In this document: positions 1 to 8,551 of the stretch, one piece after another | Position numbering within the stretch: position 1 is the first letter of the stretch | How the letters are laid out: every line of letters starts with the position of its first letter | Origin: Bremia lactucae | Taxonomy: Eukaryota; Oomycota; Peronosporomycetes; Peronosporales; Peronosporaceae | Direction of reading: 5' to 3' | Length of the DNA stretch: 27,356 bases | Assembly (NCBI RefSeq): GCF_004359215.1 | Contig: NC_090610.1 | Coordinates: forward strand, 7,442,093-7,469,448 | Program-made: the position numbers and the translations under genes | The notes under the pieces: model-generated | Told to the model about the DNA's origin: nothing | The model's database searches: none | What the model saw: the letters and a program-made list of their open reading frames with translations, nothing else

Positions 1-289
1 TCTCATTCGAAGGCTCATAATCAGCCGCCTGACGGGTATCAGGCGACTGTTCCATCCTCCCCGAGTCGGCCATTTCGTCCGACTCGCACTCATAATCGAC
101 CTCTAAAGAGGGGTCGTACTCACGTGGTGAATCACCACGTGCACTCGCAACACCAAGTGTTGTGCGAGTGGAAGACACTACGGTAGACGGAACGTCTACC
201 GCAAGAGATAACAATGCGTCACCCGCGGCTGCACGAACCGCAGCCGAAGGTTCAGCGCTATCTTCACCCCGCATGAATTGTTCCTTCAT
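1..289 (-). CDS. Antisense accessory ORF of gypsy element E1, partial (runs off the left edge)
   Basis: On the minus strand an ATG at 289 opens about 96 codons that stay open to the window edge. The product starts MKEQFMRGEDSAEP, has an alanine-rich stretch, then an acidic segment containing EYDPSLEVDYECESDE. It lies 120 bases inside the polypurine tract and LTR start at 409 and reads away from that LTR, so it is antisense to the element as oriented by the tract. Related segments occur at the same place in E2 (from 3629), E3 (from 11560) and E4 (from 23385). No known domain was recognised. The opposite strand has a shorter basic reading with a stop near 184, which could be a decayed pol tail, but the minus frame is longer and uninterrupted. 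The function is unknown. Confidence 0.5.
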   Translation of the reverse strand, partial: MKEQFMRGEDSAEPSAAVRAAAGDALLSLAVDVPSTVVSSTRTTLGVASARGDSPREYDPSLEVDYECESDEMADSGRMEQSPDTRQAADYEPSNE

Positions 290-393
290 GCGATGGAATT
301 TAAAATGATGGATCTGACCAATCAAAAACATTTTAAAAATTAAGTGGTCATTTAGCGACCACTCCACCTAATGACATTCAGAGTGATTGTCGT

Positions 394-408
394 TTAAGGG
401 AGGGGTGA
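394..408 (+). promoter_or_regulatory. Polypurine tract of E1
   Basis: A purine run TTAAGGGAGGGGTGA directly precedes the TGTAACGGGG start of an LTR at 409. This is the expected plus-strand priming site of an LTR retrotransposon. It fixes the orientation of E1 as plus and the LTR as its 3' copy. Equivalent tracts precede the LTRs at 11442 (minus) and 23422 (plus). Confidence 0.7.
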
Positions 409-602
409 TGTAACGGGGTGTATCGTTACATGAAATTAACACTAAAAGGTTGTTAATTAATATTATCTAAAAGGTAGATAATATTTGGAGGAAATTACTT
501 TATATAGTAATTTCCTGAATTCTTATCCATAAATAGGTATAGACCATTATGTCTATTTATTCCGCAGACTAATCAGCTGTAGAAGTAATCAAAGAGAGTT
601 AC
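409..602 (+). repeat. LTR family A, 5' part (3' LTR of E1, truncated)
   Basis: This begins TGTAACG at 409 directly after a polypurine tract. Its first 22 bases form a terminal hairpin (409-415 pairs with 424-430). It continues AT-rich, with further perfect inverted repeats at about 462-482 and 489-514, and breaks at 602, where an inverted LTR copy starts. The last 88 bases (515-602) are repeated exactly in reverse complement at 859-946. The missing 3' portion corresponds to what is present, inverted, at 603-858. Confidence 0.7.
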
Positions 603-946
603 TGTAACGGGGCACTGCGACTTGTACTGTTTCAGTACAAGTCCACTTCACACTGCTTCAGATGTGAGTGGTGCCTCTCGTTAGGTGACGTACACTGTAC
701 GTATAGAGGAAGACTTCTCTTAAGGCAAGTTAGCTTAAGAGTGTAAAATGAAAACTGTATTAATATAGTTAAGTGTCTTGTTAATCTATCTTTGTAAATG
801 TTGTCTTAACTATAAACTAATACTAAATATGTAAATGAATTCTTATCTATCTTATCTTGTAACTCTCTTTGATTACTTCTACAGCTGATTAGTCTGCGGA
901 ATAAATAGACATAATGGTCTATACCTATTTATGGATAAGAATTCAG
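515..946. repeat. 88-bp perfect inverted repeat, 256-bp spacer
   Basis: 515-602 and 859-946 are exact reverse complements over 88 bases by direct comparison. Similarity continues outward with a few mismatches (about 486-514 against 947-976). The arms are the same internal part of LTR family A in opposite orientations. The left junction carries the near-palindrome GTTACTGTAAC across 598-608. Confidence 0.9.
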
Positions 947-976
947 GACATTACTATTTAAAGTAATATCGTCCAT
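603..976 (-). repeat. LTR family A, 3' part, inverted relative to 409-602
   Basis: Read on the minus strand this ends with CCCCGTTACA at 603, the typical CA end of family A. Just inside is a 10-bp-arm hairpin (619-628 with 634-643) that corresponds to the stems at 10963-10985 and 18292-18314 in the other family-A LTRs. The minus-strand 5' part is missing beyond about 976. It is therefore a truncated LTR joined head-on to the E1 LTR, by nested insertion followed by deletion or by another rearrangement. Confidence 0.7.
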
Positions 977-1320
977 ATGATTGACCTGGCAAGTGTTGTT
1001 AAAGAGCAACTCCAATATTTCAAAATTCTATATTTATTTGTTGGACGATGGCAAATGTTTATATTATCAAATACCCGAAAATTGTTTTCTGACTTACAAA
1101 AAATTAATAAAAATTATGATAATAATAAGAGAAATTACACAGAATAGGACACTTTTTATTGGAAATTCGCAGAATAGGACACTTTTTTTTTCACAGGATA
1201 GGACTACAGAAATGGTAATATCGTAAACACCCTCAAATTTTGGAAAAGCTAAGTAAATGCGCATCAATTACTTTAAGAACAAATGCCTAATGAAACAAAT
1301 ATTAATTTTCGAATCTGACA
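977..1320. other. Non-coding stretch with a dispersed GGACAC motif
   Basis: AT-rich, with no convincing coding region; a short open frame from 981 has no recognisable features. The only notable pattern is CAGAATAGGACACTTTTT at 1140 and again at 1170, followed by a related CAGGATAGGAC at 1194. This could be a decayed terminal region of a DNA transposon. It is also the upstream region of the gene starting at 1321. Confidence 0.5.
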
Positions 1321-2957
1321 ATGCTCGAAACACAGCTACCCCATTCTCCGCTCGCTCCATCTCCTTTAGCTAGCGGAGCGCATGTTGAGCGCAAGTTTCA
1401 CTTACGCAAGGCAAATCGCGATATTGCGGCTTTAGACTTCTTACAGAATATTCCCATGCGCTCTGAAACTGCCGCCGCCGCCATCAAGCAATTGGCCCCT
1501 TCTCGACTTAAGGCCGACTCATTAAATATGGATAGCGCCAGCTCAGTAGTTCCTACAATAAATACGGGTAGCTCAAAGTCGGAGCCATTAGCAGGACGAA
1601 GGCTTCCAGGAATGGCAACTACAGTCGTACGTATGCCTGGACTATTTCGCTACCGGCTTATTACAAAATTTCCTGCGGCGTCTGCGGTCGTGCGCCGATG
1701 GGAAGTCGCCACAGCTCAGCAAGGTATATTTGGTGCTCGTGTTTTTTTTTCTAGGGGCTGTGGGTATCCGTTAGCCACATCTACTATCATCAACGTACGT
1801 ACGAACTAGTTTGACGGAATTTGTTGCCTTGATCATTTGGAAACAAGCTATAAAATAATTGTGGTGTGTAGTACAATGGAAACGAGACGTCAGCCAGGAG
1901 AAGGCGTGCACCTTCTATGAGCACAACCTTGGCACTGGAGTCGACCAACTACGATTGGCGGGGTACGTCGTATTTCCGCCTGCTACACTCCACGTGGTCA
2001 GCCTGTGACCCGGATCGAGATCAAGAAGATGTGCACCCAGAACGATTCCCTTTTTCTGCAAGCTTCCTGGATGACCCAGAATTTCGACAAGGTCGCCATC
2101 GACATGTGGTGCGAGGGGACAAAAGTCTTGGCCCCATTGTGTCCAGTATACTGCTTTATGTCAAGCCTCATGAGCTTAAACATGAACTGAACAAAAAGTT
2201 TCAAGAGAAGCACGGTTGGTGGCTTCAAGATGCTTCTCTATCGCTAAGCAAGCTCCGGCATTTGAAGCGAGAGGCGCTCATGTGCAGTCAGCGATTGGAC
2301 TTGCAGATTGCAACCGTTGCTCTTGCCTGTGTACTCTTTGAAAAGCTTGTGCTACAACATTACGTCACGAAGGTCAATCGCAAATTGTATATGGCCGTAT
2401 GTTTCCTTTTAGCTGTTAAGTTTAATGAGCCATTCACATCTGACGAGCACAAACGCGTCGTAAGAAAGCTTTTGAAGGATTTTGATCGAACTTTCGCCTT
2501 GCCATCACGCGATGTGCTCACAGCAGAATTTACGGTGTATGCGCAACTTTCCTTTAACCTTCACGTCCCGATCGCTGAAGTGCACCCTCACTTCGCTCGA
2601 TTGCTTAAAAACATGGAGAGTAATCCGCGCAAGTATTTAGACGACGACGTCTTTGCATCCTACTCGGCGCTTTTGGCGACTGAGGAGCAGTCAGTAAATT
2701 TTAATGTCACGTTATCAGGTCCATTGAATGAATTTGACGAGACAACAGATGGAGAAGTGCACTTAAGCGATGAAGAAGACAATCAAAGTGGCGAAGACGA
2801 CCATCAACGAGGAAAAAAACAAATAAACTCTGCAGGTGGAAGCAAGTGTACACTTAATGATTTAACTTTGTTTCCATGGCACAATGTCTCATTCTCACAG
2901 TGGTGGCGAAAGCGTCGTAGTCCATGGGAGCGACAAGATGTATCATCTGATGCATGA
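1321..2957 (+). CDS. CABLES-like cyclin-box protein, two exons (1321-1794, 1872-2957)
   Basis: The spliced product is about 519 residues. CABLES proteins link cyclin-dependent kinases to tyrosine kinases and carry a C-terminal cyclin-like fold. Exon 1 contains RDIAALDFLQNIPM near residues 33-46, resembling the conserved N-terminal CABLES FLTNI motif. Exon 2 has SFLDDPEFRQGRHRHVV, YVKPHELKHELNKKFQEKH, then LSLSKLRHLKREA, LACVLFEKL, NRKLYMAVCFLLAVKF and FNLHVPIAEVHPHFARLL, which follow the family's cyclin-box order. The tail is acidic, then basic. A GTACGT donor at 1795 and a TGTAG acceptor ending at 1871 give a phase-0 intron of 77 bases; the exon 2 frame is open from 1872, just after an in-frame TAG at 1869. 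The start is the first ATG of the exon 1 frame. It is the only unbroken gene among decayed transposons, so it is probably a resident host gene. The kinase partner cannot be told from sequence. Confidence 0.85.
1795..1871 (+). other. Predicted intron of the CABLES-like gene
   Basis: The donor is GTACGT and the acceptor TGTAG; length is 77 bases and the exons join in phase 0. Without splicing the exon 1 frame stops at 1809 and the exon 2 frame is blocked by a TAG at 1869-1871. A shorter alternative, GTATAT at about 1722 to CTAG at about 1754, would be only some 30 bases long and is unlikely. Confidence 0.75.
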
Positions 2958-3144
2958 ACAAATCTCGTTGGGGGTATAGGCAAAGATTAAATATGGGGAA
3001 TTCGTAAACTCACCCTCGCTTTTTACCTAAACTCAACCCGTCCAATTTTTAGTTAATCAAATGTCATAATTATAGCCAACCACATTTCATTGAATACATC
3101 AACGTCGAAATCTCCGTGCACGATCTGCAACGTTGAAATCTCCG
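2958..3144. other. 3' flank of the CABLES-like gene, with a 19-bp direct repeat
   Basis: No gene is seen. CAACGTCGAAATCTCCGTG at 3100-3118 recurs at 3128-3146 with one mismatch (period 28). The second copy overlaps the LTR end at 3145, so the repeat may date from the insertion of E2 or be a chance tandem duplication in the target. Confidence 0.6.
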
Positions 3145-3514
3145 TGTAGCGGAGCTACCTCGCTCCTAAAGTCAAAGAAAGACTTTCAGACTCAGAGAGT
3201 CACTTACTTCTATTGAACTAATGGGTTTAACAAGTCGGGAGTCGTACAAGCTATTAAAGCTTAAGGAATCCTAGTTTAAGGGATTCAGGGGTTCGTAGAA
3301 CCAAGTGGCAACTAGTGCCCCAGAGGATATACCTTAGAAAGGCTTCTATCTCTTACAGATCGATGCGTAAGCCTTAGGAAGGCTTACCGACCACATTTGT
3401 TACCCATAATAAATGGGATTTAAGTAACTAACTATTTTAAAATAGGATGAAAGGGTATTTTACCCATAAGGTAAATGTACCACAACAACGGTTCTCCAAC
3501 CGATGTGTGCCCCA
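3145..3514 (-). repeat. 3' LTR of E2
   Basis: Read on the minus strand it starts TGGGGCACAC after a G-rich tract and ends GGTAGCTCCGCTACA at 3145. The last 23 bases are identical to the end of the 3' LTR of E4 (up to 23997); the rest is different, so the LTRs share only their 3' ends. The interior is a chain of short inverted repeats, for example a GTAAGCCTT/AAGGCTTAC stem with 9-bp arms at about 3370-3390. Confidence 0.65.
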
Positions 3515-3530
3515 TTACCCCCCCCCATCA
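3515..3530 (-). promoter_or_regulatory. Polypurine tract of E2
   Basis: On the minus strand TGATGGGGGGGGGTAA directly precedes the LTR start at 3514. The nine-G run is 3518-3526. It matches the position and purine character of the tracts of E1, E3 and E4 and fixes E2 as minus. Confidence 0.6.
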
Positions 3531-3628
3531 GACTCTTGATACCATGTGACAACACTCGCTTCATTTCCTCTTTGAGGTTGGAACCTAAACAACTAACCGT
3601 TTAGTTGTGTTTTGCTTTCCTTGTCCCA

Positions 3629-4555
3629 TGACAATTAAGCGTGAGTCACAGACTCTTAGCACCTTTTACGACGATGAGGGGATGGTGGAGTTTGAAAGTC
3701 ACACTCCATCAGAGGATGAGGAACAAAAGCGTCACTCTTTCACGCCTTCTCCTCCGGATGAACGTCAGTGAGCCCCGAAACCGTTCCCAGAACGCGGTGC
3801 CGATGTCTTAACTGCATTGAGCAGGACAGGACCTTGAGTTCAACAAGGTCCTGTCCTGCTCAATGCAATCCGCTCGACGAAGAGCGAGAGCGGGCAATCC
3901 TCACAGAGGAACAAGCTCGTCGTCGAGCTGCCGAAATAGGGAAAGCTAAAGCTCATAGTGAATATAGACTCACCCACTTAGTGCGGAACAGCGTCTCCAA
4001 AAAGATCGCGGGTCACAGCTTGGTCATCTGGACCTCCGGTACCACGGCGAGGAAGCCGGGGGAGATCGCTGCTCGCGACGCTCTTCATGAGCGATACCTT
4101 ACGTTAAAGGTAATGACGCGAGGTCAGTATCTGACGCGTTTACGTGATCAAGCCCGTGGGGCTTCGGTGACCTCAATGAGGGAAAAAACTCGAGCGGTTT
4201 GTTTTCATACGAAACAAGAAGAGAAACCGAAGTTTCATTTGAGAATTGGGTCCATCGGGCCCGCCGCCTCCGCAATATTTGGAATATTAGAGAGTCTGCG
4301 GATGTGGCTGATGTTTGTTTGAAACGGAAGCTTCGATTCGATTTGCGAAGCTTAAGCCCAAAGGCCAGTTACAATCGGCATTTATGCCAGAAAACGAAAA
4401 AAAGGCCTAGCCGATATTTCAGTGCTTCGGTTGACAGTGATCATGGAACGAAGCCGCACTGAGGCTATGGATCCACCTAATCCTACTTCTATGGTGGGAA
4501 GCGTCGTTTGACGCGAGTTGGCCCTGAGCTCGGCGCTCAAAACGTCAACGACCCA
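3629..4555 (+). pseudogene. Antisense accessory ORF of E2, frameshifted
   Basis: An ATG at 3629 lies 115 bases from the LTR edge at 3514 and opens 47 codons containing STFYDDEGMVEFESHTPSED, then a TGA at 3770. Coding character continues in another frame to 4322, with a charged helical stretch LDEERERAILTEEQARRRAA and RGQYLTRLRDQARGASV, and then in a third frame to 4462 with FENWVHRARRLRNIWNIRES and ADVADVCLKRKLRFDL. It runs opposite to the element's protease, RT and integrase and ends against an integrase stub. The acidic tyrosine motif near residues 13-31 resembles those in E1, E3 and E4. No known domain was recognised; it could be gag-like or a new accessory protein. A 24-bp hairpin interrupts it at 3813-3867. 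Confidence 0.5.
3813..3867. repeat. Perfect 24-bp inverted repeat with a 7-base loop
   Basis: 3813-3836 and 3844-3867 are exact reverse complements; the loop is AGTTCAA. The arm starts TGCATTGAGCAGGACAGG. It lies inside the E2 antisense ORF, where it adds cysteine-rich residues not seen elsewhere in the frame, so it looks like a recent snap-back duplication. Confidence 0.9.
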
Positions 4556-4604
4556 GAGGATTCGATACTTTAAAATTCATCATGAGGAACAACGACGCGC
4601 GGAC
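4556..4604 (-). pseudogene. Integrase N-terminal stub of E2
   Basis: On the minus strand the translation reads PRVVVPHDE and, after a small frameshift, KYRIL. This is the typical start of the integrase zinc-binding region after RNase H in these polyproteins. It is the direct continuation of the DLLLYCTDAADP reading that ends at about 5688 on the plus strand, which is how the inversion was recognised. Past 4555 the similarity stops and the antisense ORF begins, so the rest of the integrase is missing. Confidence 0.65.
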
Positions 4605-5688
4605 CATCATCGAGGTTATGCACAGATTTACTTCGATGATATTTTTGTCCATAGTCGTGCGGAGCAGAGTCGGTCGGATGTGGAAAACCATATAGACCAT
4701 CTGCGAGCAATGCTCGAGTGTATGCGCACAAATATTGTATGCCAATGCATCTAAATGCATTTTTGGCGCAGAAAGATTTTTTTAGGGTGCTTTTTTGGGA
4801 AGCGGGGCCTTAGAGCGGCTCTTGCTAACGTATAATCCATTTACATGTAGATTGGCCGGTTTCTAAGAAATAAAGCGATTTACGTAAGTGGTTGGGCCTC
4901 GCCTATTATTTTCACACTGGTGGTGATAAAAATAACAACTACTTGCACAAATATAGCGAGGTCACGCTGATATGGCTAGGCCATTATCTAATCTCGTTAA
5001 AAAGGAAAAAGAATGGTGCTGGACTAGCACAGAACATAATGCTTTTCAAGCAGTTAAGGATAGTCTAATCCATGCCCCGATTCTGGCACTGCCAAATCCA
5101 AATTGGCCTTTTAGCGACGTCTGTGACGCATCGGATTTTGCCATTGGCAGTGCTCTGTTACAAACGGATAATGATGGACATGAACGTGTAATTGCTTTCG
5201 AGTATTGACAGCCTAAAGCTGCGGAGAAGAACTACCCAGTTCATTACAAAGAGTTACTTGCAATGAAGTATGCTCTTGTCAAATCCAGAGTTCATCTGCT
5301 AGGCTCGAAGCCGTTTGTGATATATACAGATCACGCATCTTTACGCACTGCGACTAAGTCGCCCCATCTCTTACAGAGAATGACCGATGGCTATCATTTT
5401 TCGCTGATTATAGTTGTGAGGTGAAGTATAAGCCTGGCAAGCAGAATGCTTTGGCTGATGCGTTATAACACAGGCCGGATTATGAGCTCTCTCATTTAAT
5501 GACTATAATGTCGCCTATTACTGAATTAATTCGTTCGTCTTACGCCAAGAATGAACAATGTGTAGCTTTACTTCGAGCTCTAAAGAGCACTGACTCAAGT
5601 TTTAAATTGTCGGCACATTTGCGTGCAAGGTTACATCGATTTCTATCGATAACGACCTGTTGCTTTATTGCACGGACGCTGCGGATCC
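4605..5688 (+). pseudogene. Inverted block of E2 pol: RT C-terminal half, connection, RNase H
   Basis: The plus-strand translation starts HRGYAQIYFDDIFVHSRA, with the YFDD reverse transcriptase active site. It continues through a frameshifted connection region to MARPLSNLVKKEKEWCW and RNase H (VCDASDFAIGSALLQTD, a stop at 5206, then KAAEKNYPVHYKELLAMKYAL, KPFVIYTDHASLRTATKS and YKPGKQNALADAL). It ends with IDNDLLLYCTDAADP. It lies in the opposite orientation to the protease and RT N-terminal half to its right and the integrase stub to its left, and fits exactly between them if inverted. Stops at about 5206 and 5466 and several frameshifts make it non-functional. Confidence 0.8.
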
Positions 5689-7580
5689 CGGAACAGTTGC
5701 GTCACTAGACGATCTAATGCTGCCGGGGCGTTGGAAATCCCTTGTGTCATAATTAACCACTTCCATAGCATACAGCTTGGAGTACTGACCGCTGTAAGCG
5801 TGATATCGCTAGCTCGCATGAGCAGTTGGTAATAACCAACGACTAAGTCAAGTGCACTGTACATTGTACATCCGGCCATATTGTTCAAAAGAACATCCTT
5901 TTAGGAATGGGGGTTTGTGCTGGTATAGTGGCAGCATGAAGCTTATTATAAGCATGTACAATGCGCCATATACCATTTGGCTTTTTGACACAAAATGTCG
6001 GTGTCGAATGAGGAGATTTGCTCTCTCGTACCATTCCAGCCTCGTGCTTAGCACGGAAGAAATCGTCAATGACGTCACACTGCTCCCTTGGTAAAGGCCA
6101 TTGTCTTGTGACACAGTATTCGGGTTCAGGAACCGAGTCAATTTCATGACGGACACCTCTATCCGGGGGTAAAACAGATGGTGGATTGCTACATACCACA
6201 TCTTGGATTTTCTTCATCAAGAAATAAAATGAATCCGTAGGATCTTTAAGGATCGATGACCCACCCGGCGCACTAAGTGCAGTTTTTGTCTCATTCAGGA
6301 CAGCTTCATTCAGAAGGGACGATGAGTTTAACTCAATCGTTGGTCGAATAACCACCATCTCAGATAAGTCGCTAGCCTTTTAGGCTCGACCGCACTCATA
6401 AATCGACATTTCGTCTAGCTCTAGAAGAGCATGTAACGAAGCGATTGCCGCAAGGTTAACTTCTCCATCATGTCACCGGTTACCCGATTTACAAGCGTAT
6501 ACAATTGCTCGCTTGTATTATCGCGTCCCCCCTGTCTGGAAGTGGTAACAATACGCCTCTTAGAGGCCGGGACATTCGCGCCCCCAAATGCCCCAGCCTG
6601 TATTGGTTCTATACCAGAGCTGGTGTCTAATTCGACATCCAACGAGAAGTTAGGTAACTCAACTTCCTTGTCGAGCGACCGTTTACGTGACACTTCACGT
6701 GCATTAAAAGGGTTTGACCCAACCCAAAATGCCCTGGCGAACCGCCAATAGTGTCACTACTGACACTTAGAAATGGTGCCACCTCGGCCGACCACACTCG
6801 GTGGACTTAGACATGCCACCCACGCATGTCAAGGATATTTCACCCTTGATGACTCGGCCTTAGGCCTACAATGGTTTCAGTATTTAGTGATATGTTATTA
6901 CAACGAGTGTCGTCGACGGAGTGCGTGCCGTTCCACCCCCTTTTCTGAGTCAGGCTCAGAATTAATGTTTACAATATAGGTATTTATTAGCTCAGACATT
7001 CCAGTGTCTAAAACACTGACGGACGCAGTCAATGATCCGCGCCAATAGCGCTTTGTTGTCTCGCAAAGGTGGGCTCATGACTCTCCAAAACTTTGCTAGG
7101 AACATTGCGCGTGGCGCCTAAGGTTTTAAACCTCCAATTGATCCATGGCTTATGACGTTCAAGCCAGGCCATATCAAGGATGAGATCATATCTCGAATCC
7201 AAATCAAGGACGAGACAGCGTTCCATACTGTCAAAGTACAGAAACTTCATACCTAGTTCAACAAAACTTTAGGAACAACGAATAGAGTCCAAGTCGCTAA
7301 GCGAACAGTGTATATATCACTTTCATGCGCTTTAAACGCCTCAACGTATTGTACATTTCCTTCAAGGGAAAGACGTCGACCAGATATTGCAAGACGCTCC
7401 TGTGTCAATTAAAATTGACCATGGCTTATCAAAGCCCTTCACAGTCGCCTGAGCGACTAACAGGCCAGGCTTGTACTCACGCACCGTGCCATTACGCACC
7501 GAGCTAATTGGGGAACACGTATAAATGTCTCGCACAAAGTATTTAATGGCTGTGCAAAATGAGAGGTGCAACTTATTCAT
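5689..7580 (-). pseudogene. E2 protease and RT N-terminal half
   Basis: The frames at 7362-7580 contain LLVAQATVKGFDKPWSILIDTGASCN; the aspartic protease active site DTGAS is at 7392-7406. The frame at 7029-7250 has SRYDLILDMAWLERHKPWINW, the protease C-terminal motif. A charged spacer follows at 6421-6693 (MSRKRSLDKEVELP). The frame at 5885-6358 covers the start of RT with GVRHEIDSVPEPEYCVTRQWPL, SPHSTPTFCVKKPNGIWRIV and the AYNKLHAATIPAQTPIP segment. The frame at 5643-5888 has NNMAGCTMYSALDLVVGYYQLLM and GISNAPAALDRLVTQLFR, where it breaks at about 5688. The next residues expected (HRGYAQIYFDD) are at 4605 on the other strand. Many stops and frameshifts are present. Confidence 0.8.
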
Positions 7581-8400
7581 CTCATTCTTCTGCCAAGCAG
7601 GAGACTAGGCTTAAAAACATTGAAATTTTCTTCACTTAAGAACCACGTTAACGTTTATGAGCCAATTTGTGAGTGGCGAGTCTTGCACGCGTAAAATGAA
7701 ATGATTGAGGCATACAATACGACCCACACCCCATTCCCTCGCAAAGAAAATAATGTTAAATAATACGGCAGAAGGTACTATAGTAAGTGCCTTCGACACT
7801 ACCAGGTACTTACTTAAAGTTCTGTAAGAAATCAAAGCATGCTGTCACTTGCTATAGAAGTGGCTCTAGCGCCCACGAAACAGTCGCACAAGCCTTAATC
7901 TTCTGGTCTTGAATAAAATGTGACCCTTAAGAAAGTAAAACCCCAGATTTAGATTGATGCGGAATGTCGATTGCCAGGCCGAGGATGACATAACTAACAT
8001 ACCGAAAACGTCGAACACAATCAGCGCATGTTAGACTGTATGAGTGCTAACTGCTTTATACCTATTGAAGAACTTCGCTTCGACGCAGAAGAGATCCCGT
8101 TTGTAGTAACCTTCTCGGGAAAGGATACTATTTGAGCGGACACTGCGAAAGTAAACGCTCAATCGCCTTCGTGTAGACGGCGAAGAACTACATTGTAATG
8201 AAGAAAATATTTGATAGAAGTGGAGAGCTAAAACGTCGCTGTCCTTCCGGACAGCGACTTATTTGCCGCCCTTGCTCTCGGTGAGATGAGTAATATTCCG
8301 GAATCCTATTTCTGCTCGAACTCAAGCCCGTAAGAGACATGCGCTTGCGAAACATTATTGGATTAGCGTGTCTCCAGGTTGTGCATGTGACCCGGATCCA
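7581..8400. other. Unassigned, degenerate region between E2 and EX
   Basis: No protein family was recognised on either strand. A plus-strand ATG at 8028 opens 35 codons (MLDCMSANCFIPIEELRFDAE and more) before a stop, and similar coding-like composition continues in other frames to about 8330; it may be the upstream part of EX. A gag for E2 might have lain here but is not identifiable. A perfect hairpin with 10-bp arms and a TTCC loop is at 8235-8258. Confidence 0.5.
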
Positions 8401-8473
8401 CGCAGCAATCCAACATTTTGGCGTACCCCAACGGTAATTCTGGAGTGGCTAATGATGCCATAGCAGCTTTCAA

Positions 8474-8551
8474 ATGCCCCGGCTACTTTTAATCGTCCAC
8501 ATCGGCTTTTCGATGCCCCAGCTACTTTTAACCATCTAGTATAGTGTCATA
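8474..8551 (+). repeat. 39-base tandem duplication in the RT of EX
   Basis: ATGCCCCGGCTACTTTTAA at 8474 recurs as ATGCCCCAGCTACTTTTAA at 8513, so the NAPATFN motif is encoded twice, exactly 13 codons apart. The two units have since diverged at several positions. Confidence 0.7.

Larger units (their letters stand above)
3145..7580 (-). mobile_element. Ty3/gypsy LTR retrotransposon E2, rearranged and 5' truncated
   Basis: Minus-strand order from right to left is protease (7362-7580), protease end (7029-7250), spacer, RT N-terminal half (5689-6358), an inverted RT-RNase H block (4605-5688), an integrase N-terminal stub (4556-4604), an antisense ORF (3629-4555), a polypurine tract and a 3' LTR (3145-3514). 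Recognisable gag and a 5' LTR were not found, so the right end is uncertain. Stops and frameshifts throughout show it is dead. The inversion breakpoints fall inside RT and at the RNase H-integrase boundary. Confidence 0.7.

Noticed and set aside
1..300. CRISPR array or satellite suggested by regular short palindromes
   Set aside because: The palindromes differ from each other in sequence and there is no constant repeat with unique spacers.
1722..1754. Second intron in the CABLES-like gene (GTATAT to T-rich CTAG)
   Set aside because: It would be only about 30 bases, too short to splice, and the exon 1 frame is already open through it.
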